DNA of 36,448 nucleotides from Anaerolineae bacterium (lineage in GTDB: Bacteria > Chloroflexota > Anaerolineae > Anaerolineales > UBA4823), in contig QEXX01000089.1 of assembly GCA_003130835.1 (NCBI GenBank), forward strand, positions 1 to 36,448. The letters run 5' to 3'. The position numbers and the translations under genes are program-made. The first letter of the stretch is position 1. Every line of letters begins with the position of its first letter. The notes beneath the pieces were generated by a model that saw only the letters and a list, made by a program, of their open reading frames with translations, searched no databases and was not told the DNA's origin. Positions 17,944-27,076 of this stretch are shown here, in pieces.

Positions 17944-19293
17944 ATGTTTCTTCCCCATACAGACAGAGAACGGCAAGAAATGCTAGCCGTTATCGGCGTA
18001 AAAAGCATTGAAGAATTATTCACTGCCATCCCAGAAAAATATCGCTTTCCAGACCTGAAATTGCCTTCTGGGCTAACCGAGATGGAAGCACAGGAGGTTC
18101 TATCCGACTTAGCCTCATGGAATGACAACCTTCAAGAAATGATCTGCTTTTTAGGGGCGGGAGCTTATCATCACTATGTACCGGCTGTGGTGGATGCAAT
18201 CATCCGCCGTGGAGAATTTCTCACCGCCTACACCCCCTATCAAGCAGAAGTCTCTCAAGGAACTTTACAAGCCATTTTCGACTATCAAAGCCTCATGACC
18301 GCTCTCACCGCAATGGATGTCTCCAATGCCTCGCATTATGATGGCGCAACCGCTGTTGCTGAAGCGGTCACAATGGCAAACGCCCACTTTCGCGGGAAAC
18401 GCAACAAAGTTATCCTTTCCCCAGCCTTGCACCCCCATTATCGCCAGACGATTAGAACTTACCACGCCAACACCGGCATCGAATTTGTCGGAGACGAGCC
18501 GGAGGCCGATCTCCAATCACACCCTCAGCAACTAGCCGACCACTTAGATACGAACACCGCTTTGGTTATCGTCCAATACCCTGATTTCTTCGGACGCATT
18601 TATGACTACACTGAATTAGCTGCAAAAACTCACCAAGCTGGAGCACTTTTCGCTGTTTCGGTGAACCCGATTGCATTGGGCCTGCTAAAAGCGCCCGGCG
18701 AATTCGGGGCTGACATCGTCACTGGTGAAGGACAACCCTTAGGAATCCCTCTCTCTTACGGTGGGCCCTATTTAGGAATTTTTACCACGAAAAAAGAATT
18801 CGTCCGCAAAATGGCTGGCCGTCTGGTTGGTGAAACGGTAGATAACCGCGGGCAAAAAGCTTATGTCTTGACCCTCACCGCCCGTGAACAGCACATTCGC
18901 CGTGAAAAAGCAACTTCAAACATTTGCACCAATCAAGGTTTGATGGCGTTAGCTGCAGCCGTTTATCTCAGCTTGGTGGGTAAACATGGTCTCCGTCAGG
19001 TAGCCGAGCTTTGCTACCACAAAGCCCATTACGCCGCCCAGCAAATTTCTGCCATCGAGGGATTCTCGCTCTGGTCTTCGGAACCGTTCTTTCATGAGTT
19101 TGTCGTCCGTACCCCAATTCCGCCCGCAGAGCTAAATGAAAAGTTGCTTGAATACGGGATCATTGGCGGCTACGACCTCGAAAAAGATTATCCATCTTTG
19201 AAAAACCATCTAATGTTTGCCGTGACTGAAATGAACAGCAAAGAAGAAATTGACTATTTGGTCACGACCCTTGCGGAGGTGAGTCATGCCTGA
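17944..19293 (+). CDS. gcvPA: Glycine dehydrogenase (decarboxylating) subunit 1
   Basis: The 449-residue alpha subunit of the two-part P protein, which decarboxylates glycine with pyridoxal phosphate and loads H protein. Typical blocks are FLPHTDRERQEML at the start, CFLGAGAYHHYVP, YTPYQAEVSQGTLQ, DVSNASHYDGATA and the glycine-rich LGIPLSYGGPYLGIF. It lacks the PLP lysine, as expected, because that residue is on the beta subunit. AGGAGGAG precedes the ATG. Its stop overlaps the start of gcvPB by eight bases, so the two subunits are translationally coupled. Confidence 0.96.
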   Translation: MFLPHTDRERQEMLAVIGVKSIEELFTAIPEKYRFPDLKLPSGLTEMEAQEVLSDLASWNDNLQEMICFLGAGAYHHYVPAVVDAIIRRGEFLTAYTPYQAEVSQGTLQAIFDYQSLMTALTAMDVSNASHYDGATAVAEAVTMANAHFRGKRNKVILSPALHPHYRQTIRTYHANTGIEFVGDEPEADLQSHPQQLADHLDTNTALVIVQYPDFFGRIYDYTELAAKTHQAGALFAVSVNPIALGLLKAPGEFGADIVTGEGQPLGIPLSYGGPYLGIFTTKKEFVRKMAGRLVGETVDNRGQKAYVLTLTAREQHIRREKATSNICTNQGLMALAAAVYLSLVGKHGLRQVAELCYHKAHYAAQQISAIEGFSLWSSEPFFHEFVVRTPIPPAELNEKLLEYGIIGGYDLEKDYPSLKNHLMFAVTEMNSKEEIDYLVTTLAEVSHA

Positions 19294-20755
19294 ACCCGAT
19301 CTGTGTGAAATTTCTGTCCCCAATCGAATTGGATTTCGCTTTCCCGGCTTAGACGTTCCTAAATCCGAGCTACCTAAGGGGTTGGTTCGCGAAGTCCTAC
19401 CGCTCCCTGAACTTTACGAAGTAGATGTTGTGCGCCGGTACACTCGCCTTTCGCAGCTTAACCATGCGATTGACACCGGCTACTATCCGCTGGGGTCTTG
19501 CACGATGAAATACAACCCGAAAATTAATGAGGATATGGCAAGACAGCCGGGCTTTGCTGCTGTACATCCGCTTCAGCCGATTCAATCGGTGCAAGGCTGT
19601 TTGGCTCTCATGTACGACCTTCAAGAGTGGTTGAAAGAGATCGGTGGCTTTGCGGGAGTCACGCTTCAACCGGCTGCTGGCGCACAAGGAGAGCTGACCG
19701 GCATTCTCATCATCCGCGCTTACCATAAAGACCGCGGCGATCACAAGCGAACCAAAATTTTAATCCCCGACTCTGCCCATGGCACCAATCCTGCCACTTC
19801 TGCGATGAGCGGGATGACGGTGGTAGAAATCAAATCCGATGAACGCGGCAACGTTGATCTAGAGGCATTGAGAGAACAATGTGATGATACCTTAGCCGGC
19901 ATTATGCTGACGAACCCAAACACGCTAGGTTTATTTGATGAGCATCTTGAAGAAGTCATCCACATGGTTCACGAAGCGGGCGGTTTGGTTTACGGAGACG
20001 GTGCCAACATGAATGCACTGCTTGGAATCCTGCGACCCGGCGACATAGGCATTGATGTTCTCCATTACAATCTGCACAAGACCTTTTCTACCCCGCATGG
20101 TGGCGGTGGCCCCGGTTCAGGACCCGTTGGTGTCCGTTCCCATTTGGTTGATTTCTTGCCCTCGCCCATTGTAACCATCACCGATGAAGGCGACGAAGAA
20201 ACGCCACCAATCTACGGCTTTTATTCGCCGCCAAAATCGATTGGACGGGTCAAATCGTTTCATGGGCACTTTGGTATGATGGTCCGTGCTTATACCTACA
20301 TGTTAATGCACGGTAAGGAGGGATTGCGAAAAATCTCTGAACACGCGGTTCTCAATGCCAATTACCTCCTTGCTCGCTTGCGCCATGTCTACCATGTGCC
20401 GTATGACCGTATCTGCATGCACGAATTCGTTGCCGAAGGTCACTGGGAGGACGCACCTGAAATCCGAGCATTGGATATCTCCAAACGTCTCATGGACTTC
20501 GGTTTCCACCCGCCAACCAATTATTTTCCCCTCATCGTCCATGAAGCGCTCATGATCGAGCCAACGGAGACCGAAAGCAAACAGACCCTAGACGCTTTTG
20601 CCGACGCTTTGATCACAATTGCCCAAGAAGCTCGCACCAACCCAGAAATCCTCAAAACAGCTCCGCACCGTACGCCGGTGGGTAGAGTGGACGAAGTGAA
20701 AGCTGCCAAAGACTTAATCCTCTCTTGCGGCGTTAGTGTGGAGGAAGAAGAGTAA
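19286..20755 (+). CDS. gcvPB: Glycine dehydrogenase (decarboxylating) subunit 2
   Basis: The 489-residue beta subunit of the P protein. Lys265 in LHYNLHKTFSTPHGGGGPGS is the residue that binds pyridoxal phosphate. Other conserved blocks are YYPLGSCTMKYNPK, PAAGAQGELTG and PDSAHGTNPATSA. Length is normal. GGAGGTGA lies before the ATG inside the end of gcvPA. A strong terminator follows 23 bases after the stop. The operon therefore holds H, P1 and P2 only; the T protein (gcvT) and dihydrolipoamide dehydrogenase must be encoded elsewhere. Confidence 0.97.
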   Translation: MPEPDLCEISVPNRIGFRFPGLDVPKSELPKGLVREVLPLPELYEVDVVRRYTRLSQLNHAIDTGYYPLGSCTMKYNPKINEDMARQPGFAAVHPLQPIQSVQGCLALMYDLQEWLKEIGGFAGVTLQPAAGAQGELTGILIIRAYHKDRGDHKRTKILIPDSAHGTNPATSAMSGMTVVEIKSDERGNVDLEALREQCDDTLAGIMLTNPNTLGLFDEHLEEVIHMVHEAGGLVYGDGANMNALLGILRPGDIGIDVLHYNLHKTFSTPHGGGGPGSGPVGVRSHLVDFLPSPIVTITDEGDEETPPIYGFYSPPKSIGRVKSFHGHFGMMVRAYTYMLMHGKEGLRKISEHAVLNANYLLARLRHVYHVPYDRICMHEFVAEGHWEDAPEIRALDISKRLMDFGFHPPTNYFPLIVHEALMIEPTETESKQTLDAFADALITIAQEARTNPEILKTAPHRTPVGRVDEVKAAKDLILSCGVSVEEEE

Positions 20756-20778
20756 ACCTCTAATCTCTCAGAAGCGCC

Positions 20779-20818
20779 AATCTTCCGCAGAGAAGTTTTC
20801 TCTGCGGAAGATTATTTT
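20779..20818 (+). terminator. Intrinsic terminator of the gcv operon
   Basis: AATCTTCCGCAGAGAA (20779-20794) pairs perfectly over 16 bases with TTCTCTGCGGAAGATT (20798-20813) around a three-base loop, followed by ATTTTC. It is one of the strongest terminators in the window. Confidence 0.92.
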
Positions 20819-20827
20819 CGTGGATGT

Positions 20828-20859
20828 TTGACAAAAAACCCCTTAAACTGAAGTAAAAT
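20828..20859 (+). promoter_or_regulatory. Putative promoter of the nucleoside kinase operon
   Basis: A consensus -35 TTGACA (20828-20833) is followed by TAAAAT (20854-20859). The spacer is 20 bases, longer than ideal. If used, transcription would start near 20866, only about ten bases before the ATG at 20876, which has no clear ribosome binding site. Confidence 0.4.
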
Positions 20860-20875
20860 AAACCCTTGTTCGAAG

Positions 20876-22609
20876 ATGAAACGATCAGAGCGTTTTTCAT
20901 TTGTCAAACCCCGTAAAACGGTTGAAGTAACCCTGCCAGATGGGCGGACGATTCGCGGTCCACGCAACGCCCCAATTCGAGATTTTTTTGAACTGTTAAA
21001 AGAAGACAACTTGCCCCCTATCGTCGGAGCCATCGTCAACGACGAACTGCGCGAACTGACCTATCCGATCAAAATGGACTCAACCGCCCGGCCGATTACG
21101 ATGGGCGAAGCGGATGGTATGCGCATCTACCGTCGTTCTCTAACCATGTTGCTCGAAACCGCCTTTCATAAACTCTACCCCGATGCTTATCTGACAATCG
21201 ACCATTCGGTTTCCTCCGGTGGTTATTTTTGTCAGGTCTTTAACCGCCCACCCTTATCCGATGCAGAATTGCAAAGCTTAGAACAGACCATGCGCCGCCT
21301 CGTGGAAGCCGATCTGCCCTTAATCCGTACCGAAATCCCACTTCATGAGGCAATTCAATACTTCGCTTCAATCAATGCAGACGATATGGTTCGGTTACTC
21401 AAGTGGCGGCGCAAACCGTATGTTACCCTTTACGAACTGGATGGTTTTCGCGATTACCACCATGGGTATATGGTGCCAACCACAGGATACCTACAGTGGT
21501 TTGCTCTCAGTCAAACCGATGGTGGTTTTACGCTTCGCTTTCCGAGACGCCACGCTCCCACTCAACTGCTTCCCCTTCCAAGCTATTCCAAACTGCTTGA
21601 AGCCTTTCGACAATACGGAGACTGGTTAGAGCGATTGGGCATTGGCAATGTTGGGGCTTTAAATGACGCCATTGAAGCCAATCGCGCTGCTGAGATCATT
21701 CTCGTGTCCGAAGCGTTGCACGAACAGATGGTCTCCAACATCGCCTCCATGATTTTAGAACGTCAAGGGCAAGTGCGCGTCATTTTAGTTGCCGGCCCGT
21801 CCTCCTCAGGTAAAACCACCTTTTCTAAACGTCTAGCGATTCAACTGCTGGCGCGTGGATTGGCACCATTTCCTCTTGAGATGGATAACTATTTTGTCAA
21901 CCGCGAAGACACGCCTCGCGATGAACAGGGGAACTATGATTTCGAGTCGGTTGACGCCCTAAAATGGCAACAATTAGATGAAGATTTGTCAAATTTGATT
22001 GCCGGGCGTGAAGTTCAGCTTCCTCGCTACGATTTCAAAAGCGGGACAAGCCAGCCCGGAGACATCGTTCAATTATCCCCCAACCATATCATCATTTTGG
22101 AAGGAATTCATGGGCTTAACCCGAAACTATTCCAATTTGTCCAAGAAAACCAAATCTTTCGCATCTATGTCTCTGCCTTAACCCAATTAAACTTAGATCG
22201 GCATAACCGAGTGTCCACCACGGATACGCGGTTAATCCGCCGCATTGTGCGTGATTCGCGCGAGCGCGGTTATAACGCGCAACACACCATCCGTATCTGG
22301 GAATCGGTACGTCGAGGCGAAAAACGGTATATCTTCCCGTATCAGAACAACGCCGATGTGATGTTTAACTCGGCTTTGGTCTACGAGTTATCCGCCCTCA
22401 AACCCCTTGCCGAGCCATTGCTACGTCAGGTTCCTCACGGCACTCCAGAATATATTGAGGCAAAGCGCTTGCTTGCCTTTTTAGAGTGGTTTTTACCCCT
22501 TGAAAGCACACTCGTCCCCGATAACTCTATTCTGCGAGAATTTATTGGGGGTTCGATATTACGGGAATTCAAACTTTGGAACAACCACAGACCATTACCA
22601 ACATCTTAA
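20876..22609 (+). CDS. TGS/SAD-containing uridine-kinase-like nucleoside kinase
   Basis: A 577-residue fusion. Residues about 14-85 are a TGS-like domain (VEVTLPDGRTIRGP). Residues about 90-270 resemble the second additional domain of threonyl-tRNA synthetase, but the HxxxH-type zinc motif is only partly kept (TIDHSVSSGGYF). Residues 300-577 are a P-loop kinase like uridine kinase, with the Walker A motif GPSSSGKTTFSKR (307-319), MDNYFVNREDTPRDE and IILEGIHGLNP. This architecture is known as a phosphoribulokinase/uridine-kinase family nucleoside kinase; the substrate is usually not proven. The TGS and SAD parts suggest RNA or nucleotide binding. It heads a likely operon with tgt, 21 bases downstream. 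Confidence 0.88.
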   Translation: MKRSERFSFVKPRKTVEVTLPDGRTIRGPRNAPIRDFFELLKEDNLPPIVGAIVNDELRELTYPIKMDSTARPITMGEADGMRIYRRSLTMLLETAFHKLYPDAYLTIDHSVSSGGYFCQVFNRPPLSDAELQSLEQTMRRLVEADLPLIRTEIPLHEAIQYFASINADDMVRLLKWRRKPYVTLYELDGFRDYHHGYMVPTTGYLQWFALSQTDGGFTLRFPRRHAPTQLLPLPSYSKLLEAFRQYGDWLERLGIGNVGALNDAIEANRAAEIILVSEALHEQMVSNIASMILERQGQVRVILVAGPSSSGKTTFSKRLAIQLLARGLAPFPLEMDNYFVNREDTPRDEQGNYDFESVDALKWQQLDEDLSNLIAGREVQLPRYDFKSGTSQPGDIVQLSPNHIIILEGIHGLNPKLFQFVQENQIFRIYVSALTQLNLDRHNRVSTTDTRLIRRIVRDSRERGYNAQHTIRIWESVRRGEKRYIFPYQNNADVMFNSALVYELSALKPLAEPLLRQVPHGTPEYIEAKRLLAFLEWFLPLESTLVPDNSILREFIGGSILREFKLWNNHRPLPTS

Positions 22610-22630
22610 TTAGGAAACCTTGTTTCAACC

Positions 22631-23719
22631 ATGTTTGAATTTCATTTACACGCTAGTGATGGAAATGCTAGAGTTGGATCATTCTCCACTCCGCATGGAG
22701 ATATTCTCACCCCTGTTTTTGCTCCGGTTGGCACGCAAGCGACCGTAAAATCCCTGACCCCGAAACAACTGCAAGAAATTGGGGCTACTTTAGTGCTGGC
22801 AAACACGTATCACCTCTTTCTACGCCCGGGCGATGAACGCATTGCCCGACTCGGGGGTTTGCACAAATTTATGAATTGGGAAAAACCCATCCTCACCGAC
22901 TCGGGTGGCTTTCAGGTGTTTTCCTTAGCCCAAATCAATCAAATTGACGAGGACGGTGTAACCTTCAAAAGTCATGTAGATGGCTCCTTGCAACGCTTAA
23001 CCCCGGAAAAATCGATCGCCATTCAAGAAAATTTGGGGGCGGATATCATCATGGCCTTTGACCAATGTCCTCCTCCTTACGATCGAGAAATCAATCAACG
23101 CGCCATAGCACGCACCCATGCCTGGGCAGAACGCTGCCTAAAGGCAAAAACTCGCCCCGATCAAGCTCTATTTGGCATTGTACAAGGAGGAGTATTCGAG
23201 GATCTACGCACAAAATCTGCTCAGTTTATCGCCTCCCTCAATTTACCCGGCAACGCTATTGGTGGCCTATCGGTAGGGGAGACGAAAGAAGAAATGTTTC
23301 GAATCCTAGAGTTGACCAACGAAATTTTGCCAAAAGACAAACCCCGCTACCTCATGGGCGTTGGCACACCCTATGATATCGTGCAAGGCGTAGCGCGCGG
23401 CATCGATATCTTTGATTGCGTCTTACCAACCCGCTTGGCTCGTCACACCACCGCCTTGCGCAGAAAAGATCGCCTCAATCTAGTCAACGCCATCTACGCC
23501 GAAGACCCACAACCCATTGATGCAACCTGTGAGTGCTATACCTGCCAAAACTTCTCTAGAGCCTATCTCCGTCATCTGATTCTTGCCAAAGAAATGTTGG
23601 CGGCTACCTTGCTTTCCATTCACAATGTTTTCACGCTGATCAAACTAACCCAAGAAATCCGCCAAGCCATCTTCAACAAATCATTCCATACCCTACTAGA
23701 GGAATTTCAATCCCCATGA
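22631..23719 (+). CDS. tgt: tRNA-guanine (queuine/preQ1) transglycosylase
   Basis: A 362-residue enzyme that exchanges guanine for preQ1 at position 34 of tRNAs with GUN anticodons, on the way to queuosine. The active-site aspartates are Asp90 (LTDSGGFQVFS) and Asp262 (DIFDCVLPTRLARH). The substrate pocket contains FDQCPPPY (143-150) and GGLSVGE (211-217). The zinc site is Cys300, Cys302, Cys305 (CECYTC) and His331. Length is typical of bacterial enzymes. Its last four bases overlap the uppP start (ATGA), so the two are coupled. No queuosine synthesis gene is in the window. Confidence 0.95.
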   Translation: MFEFHLHASDGNARVGSFSTPHGDILTPVFAPVGTQATVKSLTPKQLQEIGATLVLANTYHLFLRPGDERIARLGGLHKFMNWEKPILTDSGGFQVFSLAQINQIDEDGVTFKSHVDGSLQRLTPEKSIAIQENLGADIIMAFDQCPPPYDREINQRAIARTHAWAERCLKAKTRPDQALFGIVQGGVFEDLRTKSAQFIASLNLPGNAIGGLSVGETKEEMFRILELTNEILPKDKPRYLMGVGTPYDIVQGVARGIDIFDCVLPTRLARHTTALRRKDRLNLVNAIYAEDPQPIDATCECYTCQNFSRAYLRHLILAKEMLAATLLSIHNVFTLIKLTQEIRQAIFNKSFHTLLEEFQSP

Positions 23720-24534
23720 CCCTTTTTCAGTCCATCTTGCTTGGTATTCTACAGGGGTTGACCGAATTCATCCCCATCTCCTCATCCGCCCATTTAGCAC
23801 TCTTGCCTTATTTTTTTCAGTGGCAAGTCGCACCTGACATCGATTTTATCTACAACATTTTGGTGCAATTTGCAACGCTTGGGGCAGTCTTTGCCTACTA
23901 TTGGAATGATCTTTGGACAATGTTCCAATCCCTGATACTAGCTCTGACAAAACAGAGTAAGGAACGATCTCCGGAAGTTCAGCTCGTATTAGCATTAGTC
24001 GTTGGGACATTGCCGGTAATTGTGATCGGTTTCCCCCTTAAAGACCTGGTCGAAGAAGCGTTCAACCAACCCCTATGGATTGGCTGCTCGTTATGCCTGA
24101 CTGCTTTGCTTTTGTTCCTCGCCGAGAAACGCACGAGCACTGGTCTTCATAGCCATTCATTAACGCTCCTTGATGCTTTGGTGATTGGTGTTTGGCAAAC
24201 TTTAGCCATCTTCCCCGGTATCTCTCGGTCAGGCGCAACCATTGCAGGAGGACTGTTTCGGAACTTGGACCGCCAACAAGCCACACGCTTTTCGTTTTTA
24301 CTATCCATCCCTGCCCTGACTGGCGCAGGATTGGTCTCGCTAGTCGATCTCAGCCGCTTACCGAATCCCACCCAATACCTCCCAATTATTTTGCCGGGCT
24401 GCTTGGTTGCCCTGTTGGTTGGGTATCTTTCGATCTATTGGCTGGTCAGGTTCGTCCAAAACCGCCCGCTTTATATCTTTTCTGCATATTGTTTGATTTT
24501 AGGTATAATCGTTATCCTGAGTGTGGTTTTCTGA
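23716..24534 (+). CDS. uppP: Undecaprenyl-diphosphatase (UppP/BacA)
   Basis: A 272-residue integral membrane phosphatase that recycles undecaprenyl diphosphate to the monophosphate carrier used in peptidoglycan and other wall synthesis. The two signature regions are present: GLTEFIPISSSAHL (15-28) and PGISRSGATIAGG (about 174-186), between about eight hydrophobic segments. Length is normal. The ATG overlaps the tgt stop. It is followed by two lipid-metabolism genes, so the group forms a small envelope-lipid cluster. Confidence 0.96.
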   Translation: MTLFQSILLGILQGLTEFIPISSSAHLALLPYFFQWQVAPDIDFIYNILVQFATLGAVFAYYWNDLWTMFQSLILALTKQSKERSPEVQLVLALVVGTLPVIVIGFPLKDLVEEAFNQPLWIGCSLCLTALLLFLAEKRTSTGLHSHSLTLLDALVIGVWQTLAIFPGISRSGATIAGGLFRNLDRQQATRFSFLLSIPALTGAGLVSLVDLSRLPNPTQYLPIILPGCLVALLVGYLSIYWLVRFVQNRPLYIFSAYCLILGIIVILSVVF

Positions 24535-24570
24535 ATGTTTTGATTTATTAACCATTGGTGTGAACTCAAC

Positions 24571-25485
24571 ATGAGAATTTTATTTATTGTCAATCCCATC
24601 TCTGGACGGGGTGCTGGCGAACGGGCTATCCCCCACATTCAAAAATTGATCGATCAAAACCGCCTAAACGCTGCCATCATCGTCACCCAATACCCTGCTC
24701 ATGCCATTGAGATTGCGTCCAAAAAAGCAAGCGAGTTCGATATTCTAGTTGCCACAGGCGGCGATGGGACATCGAATGAAGTCATCAACGGCCTAATGCA
24801 AGCAAAGTCTCAGGGGAGCCAAATACCTGCCCTAGGAGTCCTAAGCGTTGGCCGAGGTAACGATTTTGCTTTTGGAATCGGAGTGCCCAAAGGATTAGAA
24901 AAAGGTTTTGAAGTTTTGCTGAACCATCAAGTACGTTCAATCGACATTGGATTGATTCAGGGCGGTGATTATCCACAAGGACGGTACTTTGGCAATGGAG
25001 TGGGAATAGGCTTTGATGCTGTGGTCGGGTTTGTTGCAGCTCGTAGCCGCCTTACTGGTTTTCTTTCGTATATTGTCGCCGCCATTAAAACAGCCTTTAT
25101 TTACTTCACCGCACCAACCTTAGAGCTTCAACTTGATCACAAAACCCAAACGATCTCTGCCCTGATGGTCTCAGTGATGAATGGCAGACGCATGGGTGGA
25201 GGCTTTCTGATGGCGCCACGCGCCCTGAATAACGATGGGTTATTCGATGTATGTATCGCCCAAGAAGTTCCCAAAGCCCAAATTTTCGCCCTCATTCCTC
25301 ACTTCATCCGCGGCTCACAAATCTCCCAAAAAAGTGTCCTCTTTGAACAAACGAAAACCCTTCAGGTAACAGCGCTCAAAGGCTCCTTGCCAATACATGC
25401 AGACGGAGAGACCATCTGCACCGAAGGAAAATCCGCCTCAATTCAAAATCTGGCGAATGCCCTTCAGGTTATCGTGCCAAAATGA
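24571..25485 (+). CDS. Diacylglycerol-kinase-family lipid kinase
   Basis: A 304-residue enzyme of the DAGK/YegS/BmrU family. The nucleotide-binding region shows VNPISGRGAG (7-16), the catalytic-domain signature GGDGTSNEVING (63-74) and LSVGRGNDFA. The C-terminal lid has PIHADGET. Members phosphorylate diacylglycerol or related lipids. The substrate is not certain from the sequence, but the neighbours uppP and a PlsC-like acyltransferase support a phospholipid role. Its stop overlaps the next start by four bases (ATGA). Confidence 0.92.
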   Translation: MRILFIVNPISGRGAGERAIPHIQKLIDQNRLNAAIIVTQYPAHAIEIASKKASEFDILVATGGDGTSNEVINGLMQAKSQGSQIPALGVLSVGRGNDFAFGIGVPKGLEKGFEVLLNHQVRSIDIGLIQGGDYPQGRYFGNGVGIGFDAVVGFVAARSRLTGFLSYIVAAIKTAFIYFTAPTLELQLDHKTQTISALMVSVMNGRRMGGGFLMAPRALNNDGLFDVCIAQEVPKAQIFALIPHFIRGSQISQKSVLFEQTKTLQVTALKGSLPIHADGETICTEGKSASIQNLANALQVIVPK

Positions 25486-26210
25486 TCCCGCAAACCGTTG
25501 CTTCTCCCATCACCCGCTTTTTGAACTTTGTCATCAAGCAAGGCAGCTCAATCGTCCTCGATATCGAAGCCTACGAACTCAACAAAGTTCCCCGTACTGG
25601 TCCGCTAATTATCGCCACAAACCACGTAAACTTTATTGAGGTGCCGGTGGTATACACCCATCTTCAACCGCGCCCAATCACGGGTTTGGTAAAAGTTGAG
25701 ACCTGGAACAATCCCCTGATGGGCTTATTATTTGACCTGTGGGATGGCATTCCTGTTCGGCGCGGCGAAGCCGACATTACGGCTGCCAAGCGTTGTCTGC
25801 AAGCCTTGAGAGAAGGAAAAATTGTCGCCATTGCACCAGAAGGCACTCGCAGCGGAGATGGGCGGTTAAGAAAGGGCAATGCTGGCATCGTCTTTCTTGC
25901 TTTAAAATCACATGCTCCAATTCTACCGCTTGCATTTTACGGTGCTGAGCAATATTTGCAGGACTTGCGAAGTTTCAATAAGATACCCTTTCGTGTCCGT
26001 GTCGGTCAACCTTTTATCATCGATGTTCCCAACGAACCCATCAATCAAAAAATTCGCAACCAGATTACCGATGAGATTATGATTCAAATTGCCCTGCTAT
26101 TGCCTCCTTCCTACCGAGGGTATTATGCGGATCGGGTGCATGAAAAGCCTCAATTTCTCAAACCCATTTCCTTAAACGCCGAAAACAGCTTCCTCTCGAG
26201 TCGAAATTGA
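25482..26210 (+). CDS. plsC: PlsC-type 1-acylglycerol-3-phosphate acyltransferase, H-x4-E variant
   Basis: A 242-residue acyltransferase of the lysophosphatidic-acid type. The substrate-binding motif EGTRS is at 120-124, and the middle block ends PVRRGEAD (91-98). The catalytic motif reads NHVNFIEV, so the usual His-x4-Asp is His48-x4-Glu53. The conservative change may keep activity, but it departs from the textbook motif. No strong membrane helix is apparent. It overlaps the lipid kinase stop, so diacylglycerol-type and phosphatidic-acid-type steps are coupled. The C-terminus is short and basic. Confidence 0.85.
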   Translation: MIPQTVASPITRFLNFVIKQGSSIVLDIEAYELNKVPRTGPLIIATNHVNFIEVPVVYTHLQPRPITGLVKVETWNNPLMGLLFDLWDGIPVRRGEADITAAKRCLQALREGKIVAIAPEGTRSGDGRLRKGNAGIVFLALKSHAPILPLAFYGAEQYLQDLRSFNKIPFRVRVGQPFIIDVPNEPINQKIRNQITDEIMIQIALLLPPSYRGYYADRVHEKPQFLKPISLNAENSFLSSRN

Positions 26211-26232
26211 GCCAATTCACACAAATTTACCC

Positions 26233-26261
26233 TTCAAAAGCAAAAATTTATCCGTTATACT
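26233..26261 (+). promoter_or_regulatory. Promoter giving a leaderless mRNA for the DsbA-like gene
   Basis: TTCAAA (26233-26238), a 17-base spacer and TATACT (26256-26261). The expected transcription start falls at about 26268-26270, directly before the ATG at 26271, which has no ribosome binding site. This is the layout expected for leaderless translation. Confidence 0.55.
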
Positions 26262-26270
26262 TAACGCACT

Positions 26271-27074
26271 ATGGACAAAGAAACCTCGAATACACCGCTT
26301 CTCCCAGAAATCCCGAAGAAAAAACGGCAACCTGCAAGCGGAAAACCGCTTTTCGTCCTCGCCGTTTATAGCTGGACTTTTCCAATTATCATCATCCTCA
26401 CCTTTACAGTCGGCTTCCTACTTGGCTATTCGGTCCGTTCTGGCTCAAACTTAGCTCAAGCTGTTCGTCCAACTGTCGCCCAAAGTCAAAATAACTCCGC
26501 TCAAAATGAGAGTTCACGTCAGCAAATGCTTGCTCTCCTCGCCAATCAAACCAAGAATTACATCGGTAATGAACAAGCAGCGGTGCGCATGTACGAATTC
26601 AGCGATTTTCGTTGTCCGTATTGCGCAAGATACAACCTAGACACCGGAAAGAAAATCTTCACCAATTACATCGATACTGGAAAGGTCTATTTGGGATTTA
26701 TTCACCTAGCTATTCTAGGTGAAGACTCTGTCAGAGCTGCTATCGCTAGTGAATGCGCTGCAGAACAAGAAAAATTCTGGGAATATCATAATCTCCTGTT
26801 TGCCTTGCGCCAGGGTGGAAATAACCCAGATTACAGTAGTGAAACCCTTAAAGGTCTGGCGAAAGAGCTTAACCTAGATATAGAGGCTTTCTCTGAATGT
26901 CTCGATACCGCCCGCTATTCCGCAACCGTGCTTCAACAAACCCAATTCGCCCGACAACTGGGCTTAACCAGTACACCCTCCTTTTTGATTAACGGTAAAG
27001 CGGTTATCGGGGCTCAGCCTTACGAGGTATTCGAAGGAATCATCGAGGAAGCCTTAAAAGACAGCGCTCAATAG
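26271..27074 (+). CDS. Membrane-anchored DsbA-family thiol oxidoreductase
   Basis: A 267-residue protein with a basic cytosolic start, one membrane anchor (about 33-53), a polar Gln/Asn-rich linker and an extracytoplasmic thioredoxin-fold domain. The active site is Cys115-Pro-Tyr-Cys118 in FSDFRCPYCARY. The cis-proline loop is STPSFLINGK. The helical insertion between them is typical of DsbA/BdbD-like proteins. It probably forms or exchanges disulfides in exported proteins. The partner DsbB-like or VKOR-like protein is not in the window. The stop lies only two bases from the convergent stop of the alcohol dehydrogenase gene. Confidence 0.92.
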   Translation: MDKETSNTPLLPEIPKKKRQPASGKPLFVLAVYSWTFPIIIILTFTVGFLLGYSVRSGSNLAQAVRPTVAQSQNNSAQNESSRQQMLALLANQTKNYIGNEQAAVRMYEFSDFRCPYCARYNLDTGKKIFTNYIDTGKVYLGFIHLAILGEDSVRAAIASECAAEQEKFWEYHNLLFALRQGGNNPDYSSETLKGLAKELNLDIEAFSECLDTARYSATVLQQTQFARQLGLTSTPSFLINGKAVIGAQPYEVFEGIIEEALKDSAQ

Positions 27075-27076
27075 GT

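Noticed and set aside
24504-24509. TATAAT inside the end of uppP as a promoter for the lipid kinase
   Set aside because: No -35 at usable spacing, and the genes are close enough to be co-transcribed.
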